Shown here: in pieces, positions 1 to 27,099 of the stretch
How the letters are laid out: every line of letters begins with the position of its first letter
Position numbering within the stretch: position 1 is the first letter of the stretch
NCBI RefSeq assembly: GCF_040436345.1
Contig: NC_133221.1
Coordinates: 18,845,165-18,909,164 of the forward strand
Direction: 5' to 3'
Source: Pagrus major
Taxonomy: Eukaryota; Chordata; Actinopteri; Spariformes; Sparidae
DNA length: 64,000 bases
The notes under the pieces: generated by a model
What the model saw: the letters and a program-made list of their open reading frames with translations, nothing else
The model's database searches: none
What the model was told of the DNA's origin: nothing
Position numbers and translations under genes: made by a program

Positions 1-781
1 CATGTTACCAGAGCAAATGAGAGCATCAAGTGATTGATTAAGTGGGTGATTCAGATGCAGCTGTTAAATTAGTTATTGAAATGAAACACAGCAGGACTTC
101 CTGAAGATATTGCAACATAATGCACTGATGGTATATGATAGACTGAGGGGCTGTGTCTCAATAAGTTGCATCATCACATGACAGGACTTATGTGCTCGCA
201 GGGAAAAGTGTTTATTTCCCCCTGAGCTCATGTTATTAAAAGAATCAGTCATGGTGCCAAGCGGACAAATTAATGTGCTGATTGTGATCAGCGGTGAGCA
301 GAGAGAGTGTCTGTGGCTTGTTGTGGAGGGACAGAGGACAGTGTTAGTGTTGGGTAGGCTGCTTTAGATCAGAGAAACACAATATTAAGTGCCATGTTGT
401 AAATTCCATAGAGAGATTCAATGTTATACTTCCCCAAAAAATCCATCTTAACTGATTTCCTGTGAATGTGTGATCTCAGCATTACTCACCATAACAGGAA
501 GTACAGTATATGTGAACATGTGAGTGCAAACCTTGTTTTTTACTTACTGTTTGTGTTCTGGATCACGTTCCTGTCAGTGACATTATTCTCACAATGAAGG
601 GCAGCTTTCCCATCAGCAGGCTGATATTTATGTTTGCACTGATTTTCCTTGTTCCTTCATCAAGATCAGGGTTGCCCAAACTTTTTCCATTGGAGATCTG
701 AAACTTAATGGTGGGCCACGGGCCAAGAGGCAAACATCGTCGTGTTGGATTGGATTGTTAAGATGCAAAACTGTATTTAGG

Positions 782-1140
782 ATTAGGGTTGACCGATATG
801 GCTTTTTCAGGGCCGATACCGATTATTAGAAATCAAGGAGACTGAAAACCGATAATAGACCAGCAGTAGAATGAACCTAAGTACAATTTACTCAAGTACT
901 GTTCTTAAGTATAGGTAAGTATTAAGTATTTATACAGAATCTATCAGAATATTCGGTGTTTACAGACTATTGTGATGTGTTACCAATCAGATAGTGCTGT
1001 GGGAGGGACATCGTGTGAGAGGATGTCGCATCGGAGCCAAAGAAGCACATTTTTAAATTAGTTTATCTGACAAAAAAATCACAGATTCCGATAATTGGAA
1101 AAATGCTGAATATCATCCTGATAATCTGCCAGGGCTGGTA
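782..1140. repeat. degraded hAT/MITE-like interspersed repeat
   Basis: The stretch starts with GGGTTGACCGATATGG and repeatedly uses CCGATA/GATAAT words, ending near CTGATAATCTGCCAGGGCTGG. This composition matches a dispersed non-autonomous element I recall from fish genomes. A TACTTAAG-type repeat scrap (about 885-935) is embedded. Ends and family are uncertain. Confidence 0.35.
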
Positions 1141-3531
1141 ATAATGGTAATTATGGTATAATGACTGACTTCCTTCACAAACTGTCACTGCTCCTGCTGT
1201 GCTCAGATTATGAAAAATAATAAAGATGAAGAATTGTACATATTTAAGAAAAAAAGCATATTTTTTGCTATTAACATCCTACAGACAGTTTGTAATTGTC
1301 CTTTTCGTCATATTATTTATCTAAACTGCATGTTTGATGCTTTCATATCTTATTAATAACACATAAAGGTCCTATTTGTAACAAAAGTTGATTTTGAGGC
1401 TCATTCCCAACTCGTCAAATACTGATACTTTGGGATTGTGTGATGGGTTGGCCACGATGCGTCAGTAGTTAGTTAGTAGTAGTTCCTTTTGTTTAGTTAC
1501 TTCTGAGATGTCGCTGTTGGGTACTGTAGATGTCAAAGATGCTATCAAAGCAACACAATAGGCTACATAAAATAAGCCAACGAATCGTTACACCTAAACG
1601 ACTAAATAAGTAGTTTGTCAGCATCTCCTGAAACGACATATGTCACTGTTCTCGAAACTATATCACAGATGCAGCGTAACACCGAAACATGTACCAGACC
1701 TCAATCGTACGGTTGGAGTTTGGTTAGGTTTAGGCAATAAAAATAATTGATTAGGGTTTAGGAAAACATCGCAGTTTGGGTTACAATCACTACGTTACTT
1801 CTGCTACAAACTTACGTCACGATATGTACCTGACATGGCAAAGTTAAAAGAACTTACTGCTGACTTCTGGTTTCATGCTTGGTACGAACAAATCCTGTGC
1901 TTGTTTAAACCCTCCACCATCCCCAACCTCATCCCTGCACCAACTTTTCTGTCTTCATACTACTTCTCCTCTCTCCCCCCCCTGCAGCTGTGATAATTAC
2001 TGCACCCGCGAGAACTCTCCACCTAACAGTAAAAATCAATATGGGTCATAATGACTTGCATGAATCCTCAACCTATATTGTCTTTTATTTCTCATGAGCG
2101 CCACGTCATGGTCATGGCACTGTGAGACGATTTTTAGTTTTTCCACTGTTGATAGATTACAGCCCGATTGCATCTGTTTGTTGTGCAGAAGTCGTGCTAT
2201 TTTAGGAAGCTGAGCACTGAGTGTTATGACAGAAGTAAAACTTGAAATAGATTTCACATGAAGTCACATCGATGTGGTCTCTGGATCAGCTCAGCGGAGC
2301 TACAGACCAGCGGCGAACTCATCTGTGAGGATTAACGTCTGGCTGTGGCGGAGCGGCATTACAATGCAGCGCTAGAATCTCATTGTATGGAAACATTCAT
2401 TTTCGAGTTCTGACCGCAGAGTTGAGGGGGAAGTGATTTTTCCAGGCAGTGCCCTCCACTCCCTGCCCGTGCTGGAACAGCAGAGTTATGGTGGGAAAAC
2501 AAAGAGGAGATCGGCTGCTCTTTGTACAAAACCACAGAGCTCGAGTGCCAACGCACCCCTCCAATGAAAATGGTCTCCTGTGTGACCACGAACAGTGATT
2601 CATAAAAAATCTGCACTTGAGATTCTTGTTAAATGAGGCTCAGTTTGGACTCTGGCAGTAAGCCACGCTTGATTATCAGCCAAAAAATGCCACGAATGAG
2701 AGAATTGGTGTCTGACAGAACCGAGGAAAGGGATCAACACAATTCATCCCGTCTTGCCCGTCTATGTGAGCGGGCATAAATCTCTTTTGCTGGTGACAGC
2801 TTAACCAAAGAATTCATGGATTTATTTCTCGTTGGCCAGCCATCTGAACATATTAACATACTGTAAGCCTCCTTGACAAAATTCATCAGCGAAGGATTCC
2901 TCGCTGGCGGTGGGATTGTGTCTCGCCACCTTTAAGGGCAACAACAATATTAAGAGGGAGAGTGTATATCCTTTTTTTAAAAAGTGTTCTTACATTTGGA
3001 CTAGTTCCTGGCTGCTTTAAAAAAGAAGTTGATCCATATTTTAAATTCCAGCGTCTTCATTCTGCGGTTTCTGTTAATTAATGCATTTATATTAAGCAAA
3101 AGGAGGCTCTCCTGCCAGTGTAAACCCACCCCAGATGTTTATGGAAATAATCTCTCACTGGTTGGATGAGTTTGACATCTAATATTTCATGTGCCCACAT
3201 GTTTTCATGCCTCTTTAATTAGACTCCGGCTATGAAATATTGCTGAGTCTGGAATGAGTCAACGGATGGCACAGGGGCACACACTTCTACAGAAACCTGC
3301 TTTCAAGTCCCAGCAGTGGCTCGGTCATTCATCCATGCATCAGTTTGGATAGTAAATACAGCGCGATGAATGAATCGTGCTGCCAGTTTGTCCCATTGGC
3401 TAACTGTGGTACTGCAGCATGTTCTTCTCCATAAGCATTATTAGTCTGTAACACTACACTGTAAAGTCTGATAAAAGAAAAGATCAGTACTTTACTTATA
3501 AGGTCAATTTGAAACAGGAGCTAGAAGACAA

Positions 3532-3838
3532 TTAGCTTAGCTTAGCTTGGCATAAAGGCTGGAAACAAGGTGAAACAACTAGCCTGGCTCTGTATGAAGG
3601 TAGCAAACTCTGCCTATGTTGGTGCTTTACAGGGCGCTTACGTGCTACCTTGGCAAGATACTGTGGCTTCCTCCTGACTCTGCATCATATTTGCACGGAG
3701 GTTTTTGTACAAACAAGATAAAGCATGTTCATTTATTGAGCTTTAGAGGTACTAAGTCAGACTTTGTTATGTTTGGACCGAGCCAGGAAGCTGTTGCGCG
3801 CTGTTTCCAGTCTTTAAGCTAAGATAAGCTAAGCTAAG
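3532..3838. repeat. TIR element with TTAGCTTAGCTTA ends
   Basis: The left end reads TTAGCTTAGCTTGGCATAAA followed by GGCTGGAAACA; the right end reads TGTTTCCAGTCTTTAAGCTA followed by AGATAAGCTAAGCTAA. The right end is the reverse complement of the left apart from a small insertion. This makes a terminal-inverted-repeat element of about 300 bp, with no coding capacity, in gnai3 intron 1. Confidence 0.65.
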
Positions 3839-5326
3839 AGGCTGCTGAGTCCAGCTTCAAATTCTAACTCTTGCCAAGAAACTAAAAAAGTGTATTTCCC
3901 TAAATGTCAAACTACTAAACCTTCAATATTTATAGAACTTCCCCAAAACCAGGGAAAGTTATTCTCCTCCCCATCTCGGTGTGAAGTCAGTAGTACAGTG
4001 TAGAAACAGGCCACTCAATGTGGAAAGCAGCCGGAAAAGAGAAAACTTTCATGACATTTCCACCCTGTTAGCAACAAATTGGCGTAAATTGGAGTACAGT
4101 ATCCAGTTCTTGTAATACATCCATGTAGAGCTGAAACACAAATACTAAATTAGTTCCAGCTTCTTTGGATTTTCAGGAGCTTCAGCTGGGATTTTCTGTC
4201 ATGGTTCATAGTTCTCTCCTCTAGTGTCATATTTTGCCTTTCACTTCCTCTCATTGTCCTTTCCCCGCCTCTTCGCCTGCTCACCTGTGATTCATTTGTT
4301 AATTAGTGCCTGTTTGTTTAAGCTTGTGTTTTTTTCCCTGACTCTTTGCCAGTACGCCTGTTTTTCAGCTGCGTTCCTCATTTCTTCCCTGTGTTCTGCC
4401 AGCCTTTTTTATTTTTGTTCTTTTTGTTCCTTGCATTTTTGATTTTTGGATTTTGGATTATTGGACCTTCGGTTTTCACCTTTGCTTATTCCAGCTCTCC
4501 TTTTGTTCTGTTACCTGCCTGCCTCTGAGTGTTTGAATCTGGCTCCAATATTTACTACACATAAGGCCTCCTGTGCTTTTACAGGCATTTTTCCCTATTT
4601 TCTTACTTTTTTGCCAAATGATCAATTTAGAAAATAATCTGCAGATTGATTGCCAATGAAAGTATTTGTTAATTGCAGCCTTCCTTACAAAAGGACCATC
4701 CCTGTGACACTCCTCGATGTCTGGCTTGGATTGATTTGATCTGGTCCATTAAGATGTTCCAGTCTCTTTGATTCTGTTCAAGGGAAATATAGATCATGAA
4801 AAGAAGAAATCTTATCAATAGAGAGACAGTCTGGCTTCTGTCTGTCATATCAAAAATAGAAAGTCACAGACTCTCTTCTGCTGTACAGCTGGGTTTGGGT
4901 CAGAGAACAGTTGGTGTTTGTTTTTGTGGGGCTTCAGATCGCAGACGGACGCTGTAGAATCATATGTGGTGTGTTTATGGCCCCTTCATGCTCTCTAACG
5001 CCCAGAGCAGCATGATATCTGGGACTGTCTCTCCAGTGGAAAAACACTGGCTCAGCCAGAAGCGTGACAACTGCTTCCTGTTTGGATAATTGGTGTAGAA
5101 ATACTGTGAAGGTTCCCCATTTGAAAACCTTTCCCTGCTCATCATTATTACAGTGGCCGGTACTGTAACAGATGCTTAGTGAGGCCATGATATCATCTGT
5201 GCCGGTTGTCAGTTCATCATTTGTCACAGATGGACATGATTGTGAAAGCCCGCACTTCCTAAAGAGACTCCCAGCTCTTCACAGTACTCACTATTTCCCA
5301 TGATCCTCTCTGCGATTCTGCACCTC

Positions 5327-6142
5327 TTAAGTTCACCCCAAACATACATATTTTTCATCTTACCTGTATCTATCTAGATCGTTTTGGAGTGCGTTGACAG
5401 CCTTTGGAGATATCTACCGTCTCTCCAATACAAGGAACTGGATGCACTCGGCTTGTGATGCTCAAAGATCCAAAAAGTAAAAAGTAAATTGAAAAACTCA
5501 ACAGCAGTGTCTCTTTCCAAAAATCCTGACCGCTTTACTTAAGATAAACCACAGAGCTTTTTGTGAGCACTTTCACGTAAGAATCATTTTCCTTTGAAAT
5601 ACACCCGCTAACTGTATTACTGTGCAGAAGGAAACATGCATCAGCTAATGGACGAGAGGGTCATGACAGTGCAGGATTTAAACATTAATGGTGCCCTCCT
5701 CGGCTGAGCTGTAACATTCAGTAATATATTACTTTAAGAGGTAATTCAGTATTGTAACATGTTCCTAATAGGATTTTGGTAATATTGGTAGTAATATATT
5801 ATGTCCAGAAAAGCGTTGGCACTGGTAACATTAGCCAGCTTAGATGCATGCTTCCTTCTGCGGAGTGATACATAAAGAAAACAGTTCCTACATGAAACCG
5901 CTCACAGCAAGCTCTGTGGATTATCTTGAGTTACCGGGTCATCATTTCTGGAAAGAATCATTGCTGTTGAGTTTTTAAATGAATTTTTTGGCCCTTCACA
6001 AGCCGAGTGCCATCTAGTTCCAGTATATTCAAGAGACGACAGACATCCTTACAGCAGATATCTCCGAATCTGTGCAACTCACGCAAAAACAGTCTAAATG
6101 GAGGAACAGCACTACTTGATTTTGGGGTTACTGTCCCTTAAA
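5327..6142. repeat. large foldback (inverted-repeat) element
   Basis: Two arms of roughly 270 bp (about 5371-5640 and 5860-6095) are imperfect reverse complements. The left arm carries CACTCGGCTTGTGA, AAAAACTCAACAGCA and CCACAGAGCTT in order; the right arm carries the complements TCACAAGCCGAGTG, TGCTGTTGAGTTTTT and AAGCTCTGTGG in reverse order. A loop of about 220 bp separates them. The outer ends resemble TTAAG(GGACAGTA)ACCCCAAA. No ORF is present. A shorter relative lies in intron 5 at 12427. Confidence 0.75.
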
Positions 6143-6532
6143 CTCCAGGCTGTGGTAAAAAAAAAAAATTGCATATGCAGAGTCCTCCATATGTCATATG
6201 TTTTTCTGCAGTCAAAGACAAATAGCCTGGTTCTTGAGGCAGAATCAGTGCACTCGTGCACCCAAACGGCTGACTGGTCCCTCAGATAGCACGTAGACAT
6301 CTGCCAGTAAAATGCATGACAAGGCTGCTTTTTGGCTGTTTTGACACAAACAAACTGCACACCGTACGATGCCTGATTAAATGAGATCAGATTAATTTTA
6401 GCCAGCACTAAAATCTGGTTTGATCCGCCCTCAGCGGGAGAGGGGTCTGTGAGATGTTACGTTGAGGTGTTTTTGTGGCCGCTGTCATTCACAATATGTC
6501 TCTCTCATGAAACTGCTCTCCCTCTTTTTCAG

Positions 6533-14508
<7,976 letters not shown>

Positions 14509-14713
14509 AGCTTCAGTCCCTGCAGGTCAGCTCACTGACTTTTACCTGCACTGCAGTTCAGATGTGGCAACAAATGACATAATGACGAATGACTGATGCA
14601 CCACTCCAGGGACAACATTCAAGCCTCTTATGTGATTGTGCTCATGTGCTGACAGTTCACTGGGTCCACTTGGATCAATCCTGATTACTTTTTTTTTCAC
14701 TAACAGACGCAGG

Positions 14714-15098
14714 AGCAGAGATAGGTATTGGTGTGTTGATGTAAAGATAGTTCACTAAACGTTACCCTAACAGGCTAACATAGATAAACAAGGCAAAGAT
14801 TGGTGCATATGTCTGTGGATGTAAATATGCTTACACACTAAATTGACGCTAACAAGCTAACATAAAAAACAAGGAAGAGATAGGTGTTTGTGTGTTGATG
14901 TAAAGATGCTGACACACTAAACGTTACGCTAACATAAATAAACAAGGAAGAGATAGGTATTTGTGTGGATGTAAACATGCTAACACGCTAAACATTACAC
15001 TAACTCGCTAACATAAATAAACAAGGAAAAGAGATAGGTATTTTTGTTAGGATGTAAAGATGCTAACACACTAAACACAATGCCAACAAGTGAACATG
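14714..15098 (+). repeat. minisatellite, about 80-bp unit, about 5 copies
   Basis: The motif order GAGATAGGTATT ... GATGTAAAGATGCTAACACA ... GCTAACATAAATAAACAAGG repeats with AACAAGG near 14787, 14868, 14940 and 15019, a spacing of 72-81 bp. Copies are diverged. The array starts about 200 bp after the gnai3 stop codon, so it probably lies in the 3'UTR; each unit can carry an AATAAA. Confidence 0.8.
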
Positions 15099-18000
15099 TG
15101 TAACTTCAAAGGCCTAAACATTTACATGGTAACATTAGCATGCTAACATGCTAAATGCTACAGTAAGAAAAATCTGGATGCATTTTCAGCATGCTAACAT
15201 TAGCACTCAGCTCAAAGAAGGGAGGCTAAGAAGGTACAGCTTATATTTTGCTTTTGTTGTTTGTTTGTTTGTCTTGGCATGTAAACAGCCAAAAAAGCAT
15301 GTCTATAAAAATGTATTTTATTATCACTAAGCAGCTTTAAAATGAAAATTACAGTTTTATTTTGGGGGCAATGTTTTTATAGTGATGCATTGTATGAACG
15401 GATTGTTTCCTTTATCCATGGTATTAATGATTATTGTCTCCTTGCAGGAGGAGAATCAGGACTTCTGGGCTGGTATGTTTTGTCTGCAGAGGGCGAATTG
15501 GAAAGTAGGTTTTATAAGGACTGAGCTGTGACCATGCTGCATGCAGGACCTAAATTCCACAATTTAGGGACTTGATACTATGATCACTTTTGTCTTAATA
15601 GATTTTATGAAGCAGAGCATACTGGGAGGAAGTGATAAGTGGGGGGAGGGGAGGCCTGTGAAATGATCACTGTGGAGTCCTGTCATATTAAAGACCTTTC
15701 CATCAGTCAGGGGCTGGCAGGTAAAGCCCCTCTGATGTCTCTGACACATTCATAGTTTGTCTGTCATGTGTACAAGGACCAAAACAGACGGCCTGTTTCA
15801 GATCCATTACTGCATTTCACAGTTTCACAGCTGACATGTAAATTCTGTTCACTCTCTTTGTGTTGCATCCTCTCTTTGCTTAAGTTTATATCACATTGCT
15901 TTTATTGAATATTTGCATTTGTTATATTTTATTTTAAATTTGGAGTTGCAATTATGTAGTATTTTCACTTTTTGGATGTGTGAATGCCATAACTTATGTA
16001 TGGAGATATATTTTGTGTGAGCAGTTTTGGTGTATATAGCGTATCCTTTTGGGTCTGGGATTAGTTAGCAAGAGTCGAATGAGCTCCATAGCACCACCCT
16101 GTCCACATAGTTATTTTAACTATTAATTCAATAGCATCATATTCGACAATATTTTTATAAAGAGACTCATCACTGCAAATCAGTTTGTGAAGGGAGATCT
16201 TGATTTCCCTGTTTCAGGAGTTGAGTAAGATTCACTCAATGGAGGTCAAGATAGAATATCCTGGGTTTTTTTCTAGGTATTTCTTTAATCCTATGGATAT
16301 CAGAGAATATATACAAACACATCAAACATAAAAAGTGGGATAGTTTGATACAGCCAGAGGCTGTATTTGTGTTTTGTTTTTTATTTGGCTGTAGCCATCA
16401 CATAATACTGAGAAAATCTGATGCTGTTATATACAGTAGTGGAGCACAGTTTGGGTTAAATCAGTAATTTCCTGCACAGAAAAGTAGAAAACATTAACAA
16501 TTTTCATGTATAGCTCTCTTTACATTTCTGCAGTTGTATTGGTTCATTTTAACATCATTAAATGATGGCACAAAGTTGTCTTCCGTTTTTTTTCTTTTCA
16601 ATTTGAAAGACTAAACCAACCACATTTTCCACCATGAAGGTTTATAGAGGCCCAGTCTCACCTACACTATGCTACACTATGCAGGGAAGGAGGTCAAGCA
16701 CATTGGAAACAGTATTTTTAGACTTCAGGGACACATCTGCTCATTGTGTTCCAGCTGCTGCACGCACCGCTGCCCACCAATATGTCCTCATTATTCTACC
16801 TCGTCTGTTACCTCTGTAGTATAACACCCAGTGGAAGTTTATTAATGATGTAAGGTGCAACATAAATTCAACTATAATCAATCTTCAAGTCAACATGAGA
16901 GCGTCACAGAACAGATTTTGAACGGCTTAATTGAAAAAGAAAAGACTATGAATTACCTAAAACAGCTGGGCACTGCAGTTTTTTAGCAAATGTTACTCAA
17001 ACAGGATTAAAAAGTACATATTGTTGGGGACTATTTCAGCTGCAGATTAATACTGTACATATTTCTTTCACCAATGATAGTTGCAGGATAATGAATGTGG
17101 AACTGAATCAGAATAAACTACATCTTAAAAAGTTCATTTCAATGGAGGAACATGTCACCTGATGATGTGTTTTTAATCGACAATGGCTCAGGAATAATTT
17201 TTGGTTTTGGTTTCGTGGGATTTGCTGACAGAAATCAAGACTATCACCAGACTTCCTGAAAGCAACATGTTACTGCTGCGTACCACAGCTAAAAGTTAAC
17301 TCTATCTCAGGGGATTTGGACCCCAGGGAGGAGGAGGTTGTCGGGTCCGAGGGCCAGAATGGGCATCAGAACTGGGGCAGGCAACAGAACCTGGCTTAGC
17401 AGGGAGCAAGCTAAGAAGACCAAGTGGGAGGTAGGAGACAAGAATACATCTCCAATTAGCATTGAGTCGTTGGCGGTCACCAGCTGTTGCTAAGTAAGCA
17501 GCTGCACAACAAACGCCAAGTTGCTGTTGGACTAATATGTAATGTTAGCTGGCTCGCTAAGTTATACAGTATGTTGGTGCACTTACTTGATGTTTGACTG
17601 TGTTAACCAAGTTCCCAACATGCTAGTATTTGATCATACGCTAAGTCATCCCATTTCGACAGAGGTTTAGCATGTAGCATGTTATAGCCAGGTGTTGTTG
17701 TCTCTAGTTCAGGTTACTGTTCTAAGTTGTGTGCAACACTTGGCAAAGTGAAAAACAAAATGGCTGAGCATGCACGTTCATTTCAACACACAAGTTTTAA
17801 GACATAACATCGTTACGACGTGCCAAGTTTTGTTTCTAGTCAGCACGTAACGTAACGTCACATCTGGGATTTGTATTTACGATAGTTGTGTTGCCCTCAG
17901 AGACAAGTTATAATGTTGCTTTAAGGTCTGCGGACATGTATCTACATTCATTTGCATTCAATACAAATTATACAAATATATAGTTAATAAAAAACAGCTT

Positions 18001-18380
18001 TAAAGAAGAAGCTTCAGTGCTCATTCAAATCCAGCAGTACAGTTTCTCTATGTCAGCTCCACATACTGGCGTGCTATCGATTCATGAATCTGTCTGTTCA
18101 CACTCGTACATTAAATCTCAACCTGCAGATTAGTAACATAGTTGATTTGTTTTGCTCTGTCAATAGATTTGTTGTCAGTGAACTTCCATACACTGACATT
18201 TCCCCTCTCCGACTAAAACAGGGAACTTATATAACAGCAGCGTTGTCCCCAACAAGTAACAGCCCGAGGTTATCGCTCAGTGCCGACGGCCCTGTTTCTC
18301 CGAGTGGATATACATTATTCAGTGAGTGGTGGTGTGATTCTGCAGCAAAGACACAGACACACAAGTGAAGTTAATGCATC

Positions 18381-18386
18381 TTTATT
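18381..18386 (-). terminator. candidate poly(A) signal of gnat2
   Basis: TTTATT on the + strand reads AATAAA on the gnat2 strand. It is followed on that strand by a GU-rich stretch (complement of ACACAGACACACAAG, 18350-18366), as expected for a 3' end. This would give a 3'UTR of about 2.3 kb. Alternative signals sit at 18788-18797 without a clear GU-rich element. Confidence 0.35.
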
Positions 18387-19246
18387 TCATGCCTCTACAT
18401 TTCATAAGAAAGGACATACTCAGTAGATTTTCATTCCCTTTTCATAATAAAGCATCATCCCTCTAATGTTTCCCTCTCTCTCATACAGGTTTATCTTTCA
18501 AAATATATTGAATTATCTACTTTTATGTACAAAGTTCCTCTACCATGTCCATCACATTAAATTGTTAAGTGAATTGAATACATTAAACACTATTTAGATT
18601 AGATACATGTACAATTTGGTTTGTAATCTGGATACACTGCAAGCACTGGGAATATCTGAGATATTTGCACAGCAACTTTTTACAGTTTAAATATCAAGAC
18701 CACGGCGACTACTGTACTCAAAAACAAAAACAAGGTTGCGGTGTTGCTATTCAAAATATATTAATATTTTCCCCCAGATTTAATTGTTTTATTTATTTTA
18801 CAGAACTTGGTTTTAATAGTAAATATAACTCACAACACAGTAGTCAAAAGGAAGCAACAAGGATCGAATGAGCAACTATTTCATCTTCAAACCTTCAAAC
18901 CAGCAGCTTCTGGTGTGAGACAAATACTGTACTTTAGAAACACTGAAGAATCTTGGTAGAAAGCTGTACGTCCACAACAACAATACGGTGACTTGATGGT
19001 TGTTTCAGCCTAGCTGGACGTGCACTGTGTTGCAGAGATGTACTGTTGGAGATGGTGATGTGCTAGGAGCAGTCAAGGACCAGGACTTGGCATTGAAGCG
19101 ATGGCATGAACACGTCAAACTGAGGATCCTCTGAGCTCCATCAGTACACTTCTCAGTTAATGCCAATAAGTTGAGGGGTTAAGGTAGGAAAGGAGGTTCT
19201 GCAAAGAAGAGAACAACACAATCAATCTCAAACATTTTGAAATCAC

Positions 19247-19582
19247 CTTAAAGGTCCCATATTATGCTCATTTTCAGGCTAATACTTTTGTTTTGGGTTT
19301 CTTCTACAACAAAAAAATTAAAAAAACATTATTTTTCTCATACGGTCCAGTGCTGCAGCACCTCTACTGACTCTCTGTCTCTTTAAGCCCAACCGCCAGA
19401 AAAACCTAGTCTGCTCTGATTGGTCAGCGGTCATAGGCCTGAGCAAGTACCGCTCACTGTGTTTCTGAGGGTGGTGACTGTGTAGTTGTGACATCAGGGA
19501 CGACCTGACGGCTGGTTTGCCCGTTTTATAATAAAAACAGACATGAAAATCTCTACAATTTCTACAATATGAGACCTTTAGG
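19247..19582. repeat. MITE-like element, TIR CTAAAGGTCYCATATT
   Basis: The left end reads CTTAAAGGTCCCATATTATG; the right end CAATATGAGACCTTTAG is its reverse complement with few mismatches. Internal landmarks TTTTGGGTTTCTTCTA, GTGCTGCAGCACC and GTCTCTTTAAG are shared with a second copy at 45487-45773. The length is about 335 bp, non-coding, inside the likely gnat2 3'UTR or just beyond it. Confidence 0.7.
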
Positions 19583-19791
19583 CAAGACACTACAGGTGAA
19601 CAGGGTTCAACTGTTACCACTGAATCTCCCCAGCTGATTACATATTCTTTGATGAGTTTTTTGCATTACAAAAGCTATATAAAAACACCTAAATATGCAT
19701 TTTGGACAGTTTTCTTTCCACTACTCTGGAAGAAGACATGCTCAAAATTTACCAGTGCATGTAGTGTCTTTTTGCCTTTCAGTGTTTGGGC

Positions 19792-20271
19792 TTAAAGGTT
19801 CACTCCACCAATTTTACACATTAAAGTGTGTTTACAGGTCTCGGGGTGTACTACTACATATGTGAAAAAAGTAGTGTAAAGCCCTTAGTGGCTCCAGAGG
19901 AAGCTGCATGTAATCTGATAAATTGCTCCCAGGGATGTCAGAGGCTAAATTGCATTGTGGGTAATGTAGGCACCAGGTTTTGAACACTTTGGACTCATTA
20001 TGGACAGTTTAAAAACAAATGATCAACACTGATACAGCAGAATCAGGGATATCGACATTTGTTATTTCACGTTTTTTTCTTCCTTTTCAAAACCTGCCGA
20101 CTACAGTACCCACAATGCAACTGAGCCAGTGAGTAACATCACTGGAGGCAATTTATCAGATTAATTGCAGCTTCCTCTGGAGCCACAATAGGCTTTAAAC
20201 TACTTTTTTCAAAGATGCAGTAGTATTCCCCAAGACCTGTATGTGTACAATTGGTGGAATTACCCTTTAAG
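19792..20271. repeat. foldback MITE with about 30-bp TIRs
   Basis: The left end TTAAAGGTTCACTCCACCAA (followed by TTTTACACAT) is mirrored at the right end by ATGTGTACAATTGGTGGAAT followed by TACCCTTTAA. Sub-terminal pairs also match inversely: GGCTCCAGAGGAAGCTGCA against TGCAGCTTCCTCTGGAGCC, and GCATTGTGGGTA against TACCCACAATGC. The result is a long near-palindrome of about 480 bp between the gnat2 stop codon and its candidate poly(A) site. Confidence 0.8.
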
Positions 20272-20612
20272 TCTTTAAAGGTGAACATTTTACGACATTA
20301 AGAGCTTCAGGGTAGGTTTCATAATCTGTCTGCTATCAAATACAAAAAGTTAAGTTGTTCTGCCGCTTTGGGAGAAACTGATTTTAATCACAAATCACTT
20401 CAGGCACTGCGTTTTGTTTCTTATTATCTTCCTCATCTTCAGCAGTCCCACGAGGTCAAAATTGTCCTTATGAGCTCATGTTATGGTCAGAAGTTGTTTC
20501 TTGGCAACGCAAGATGACCAAATATGATTCCCTGTCTGAGGGTTAAGTTGAATTGTCAGGGGGTCTGCCTCATCTGGACCCTATTACTCTGTATCAGCAA
20601 AGTCCCCGGGTA

Positions 20613-20636
20613 GTGATGTGATGTGATGTGATGTGG
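20613..20636. repeat. short (GATGT)n microsatellite
   Basis: About four and a half perfect GATGT/ATGTG pentamers, starting 27 bp beyond the gnat2 stop codon in its 3'UTR. Confidence 0.85.
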
Positions 20637-20662
20637 TCACCTCTTTTTCGCTCTGGAGCTGA

Positions 20663-26858
<6,196 letters not shown>

Positions 26859-27099
26859 GCTTTCTTCCTCCGCTAACTCAAGATCCTCAAGGAAAGAAAT
26901 TTTGACGGTTGTCTGTGAGAAGCTGCAGAGACTGGGTGCAACACTAATCGTGCTGAAAGGCGATTTCCCAGGCGGAAGGGGATTGGAAGGGAGGTGCTTG
27001 AGCCTTCCTGGCTTCGTTCACCTCTTTCGATTAGATGATCAGAGGCGACCCTCTCAAGGTTCAAATCAATTCAACAGCCCAGCCCAACAGAGAAACCAC

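Larger units (their letters stand above)
1..6532 (+). other. probable intron 1 of gnai3
   Basis: No coding exon was found here; no MGC-type Galpha start exon occurs, so the stretch is read as intron 1, with exon 1 off the left edge. It carries several interspersed repeats (about 782-1140, 3532-3838, 4220-4600, 5327-6142), listed separately where they could be delimited. The 4220-4600 stretch, pyrimidine-rich and starting after TCACCTGTGATTCATT-type sequence, looks like a dispersed teleost repeat but its ends are unclear. Confidence 0.6.
14509..20662. other. tail-to-tail intergenic/3'UTR region between gnai3 and gnat2
   Basis: Holds the 3'UTRs of the convergent genes gnai3 (+) and gnat2 (-) and what lies between. 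Recognised parts are a minisatellite (14714-15098), two inverted-repeat elements (19247 and 19792) and candidate poly(A) signals. An AATAAA at 17112-17117 followed by GT-rich sequence could end gnai3, but this is a guess. From 15100 to 18340 no coding signal was seen; GCTAACATGCTAA-type repeat scraps occur near 15120-15215. ORFs here (for example 18084-18368) have no recognisable protein. Confidence 0.6.

Noticed and set aside
1..6532. Search for gnai3 exon 1
   Set aside because: No start exon encoding a Galpha N-terminus (MGC...) followed by a donor was found, so exon 1 is placed outside the window.
18084..18368. 94-codon ORF downstream of gnat2
   Set aside because: Non-coding context between convergent genes; no recognised domain. 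A repeat origin is possible but unproven.
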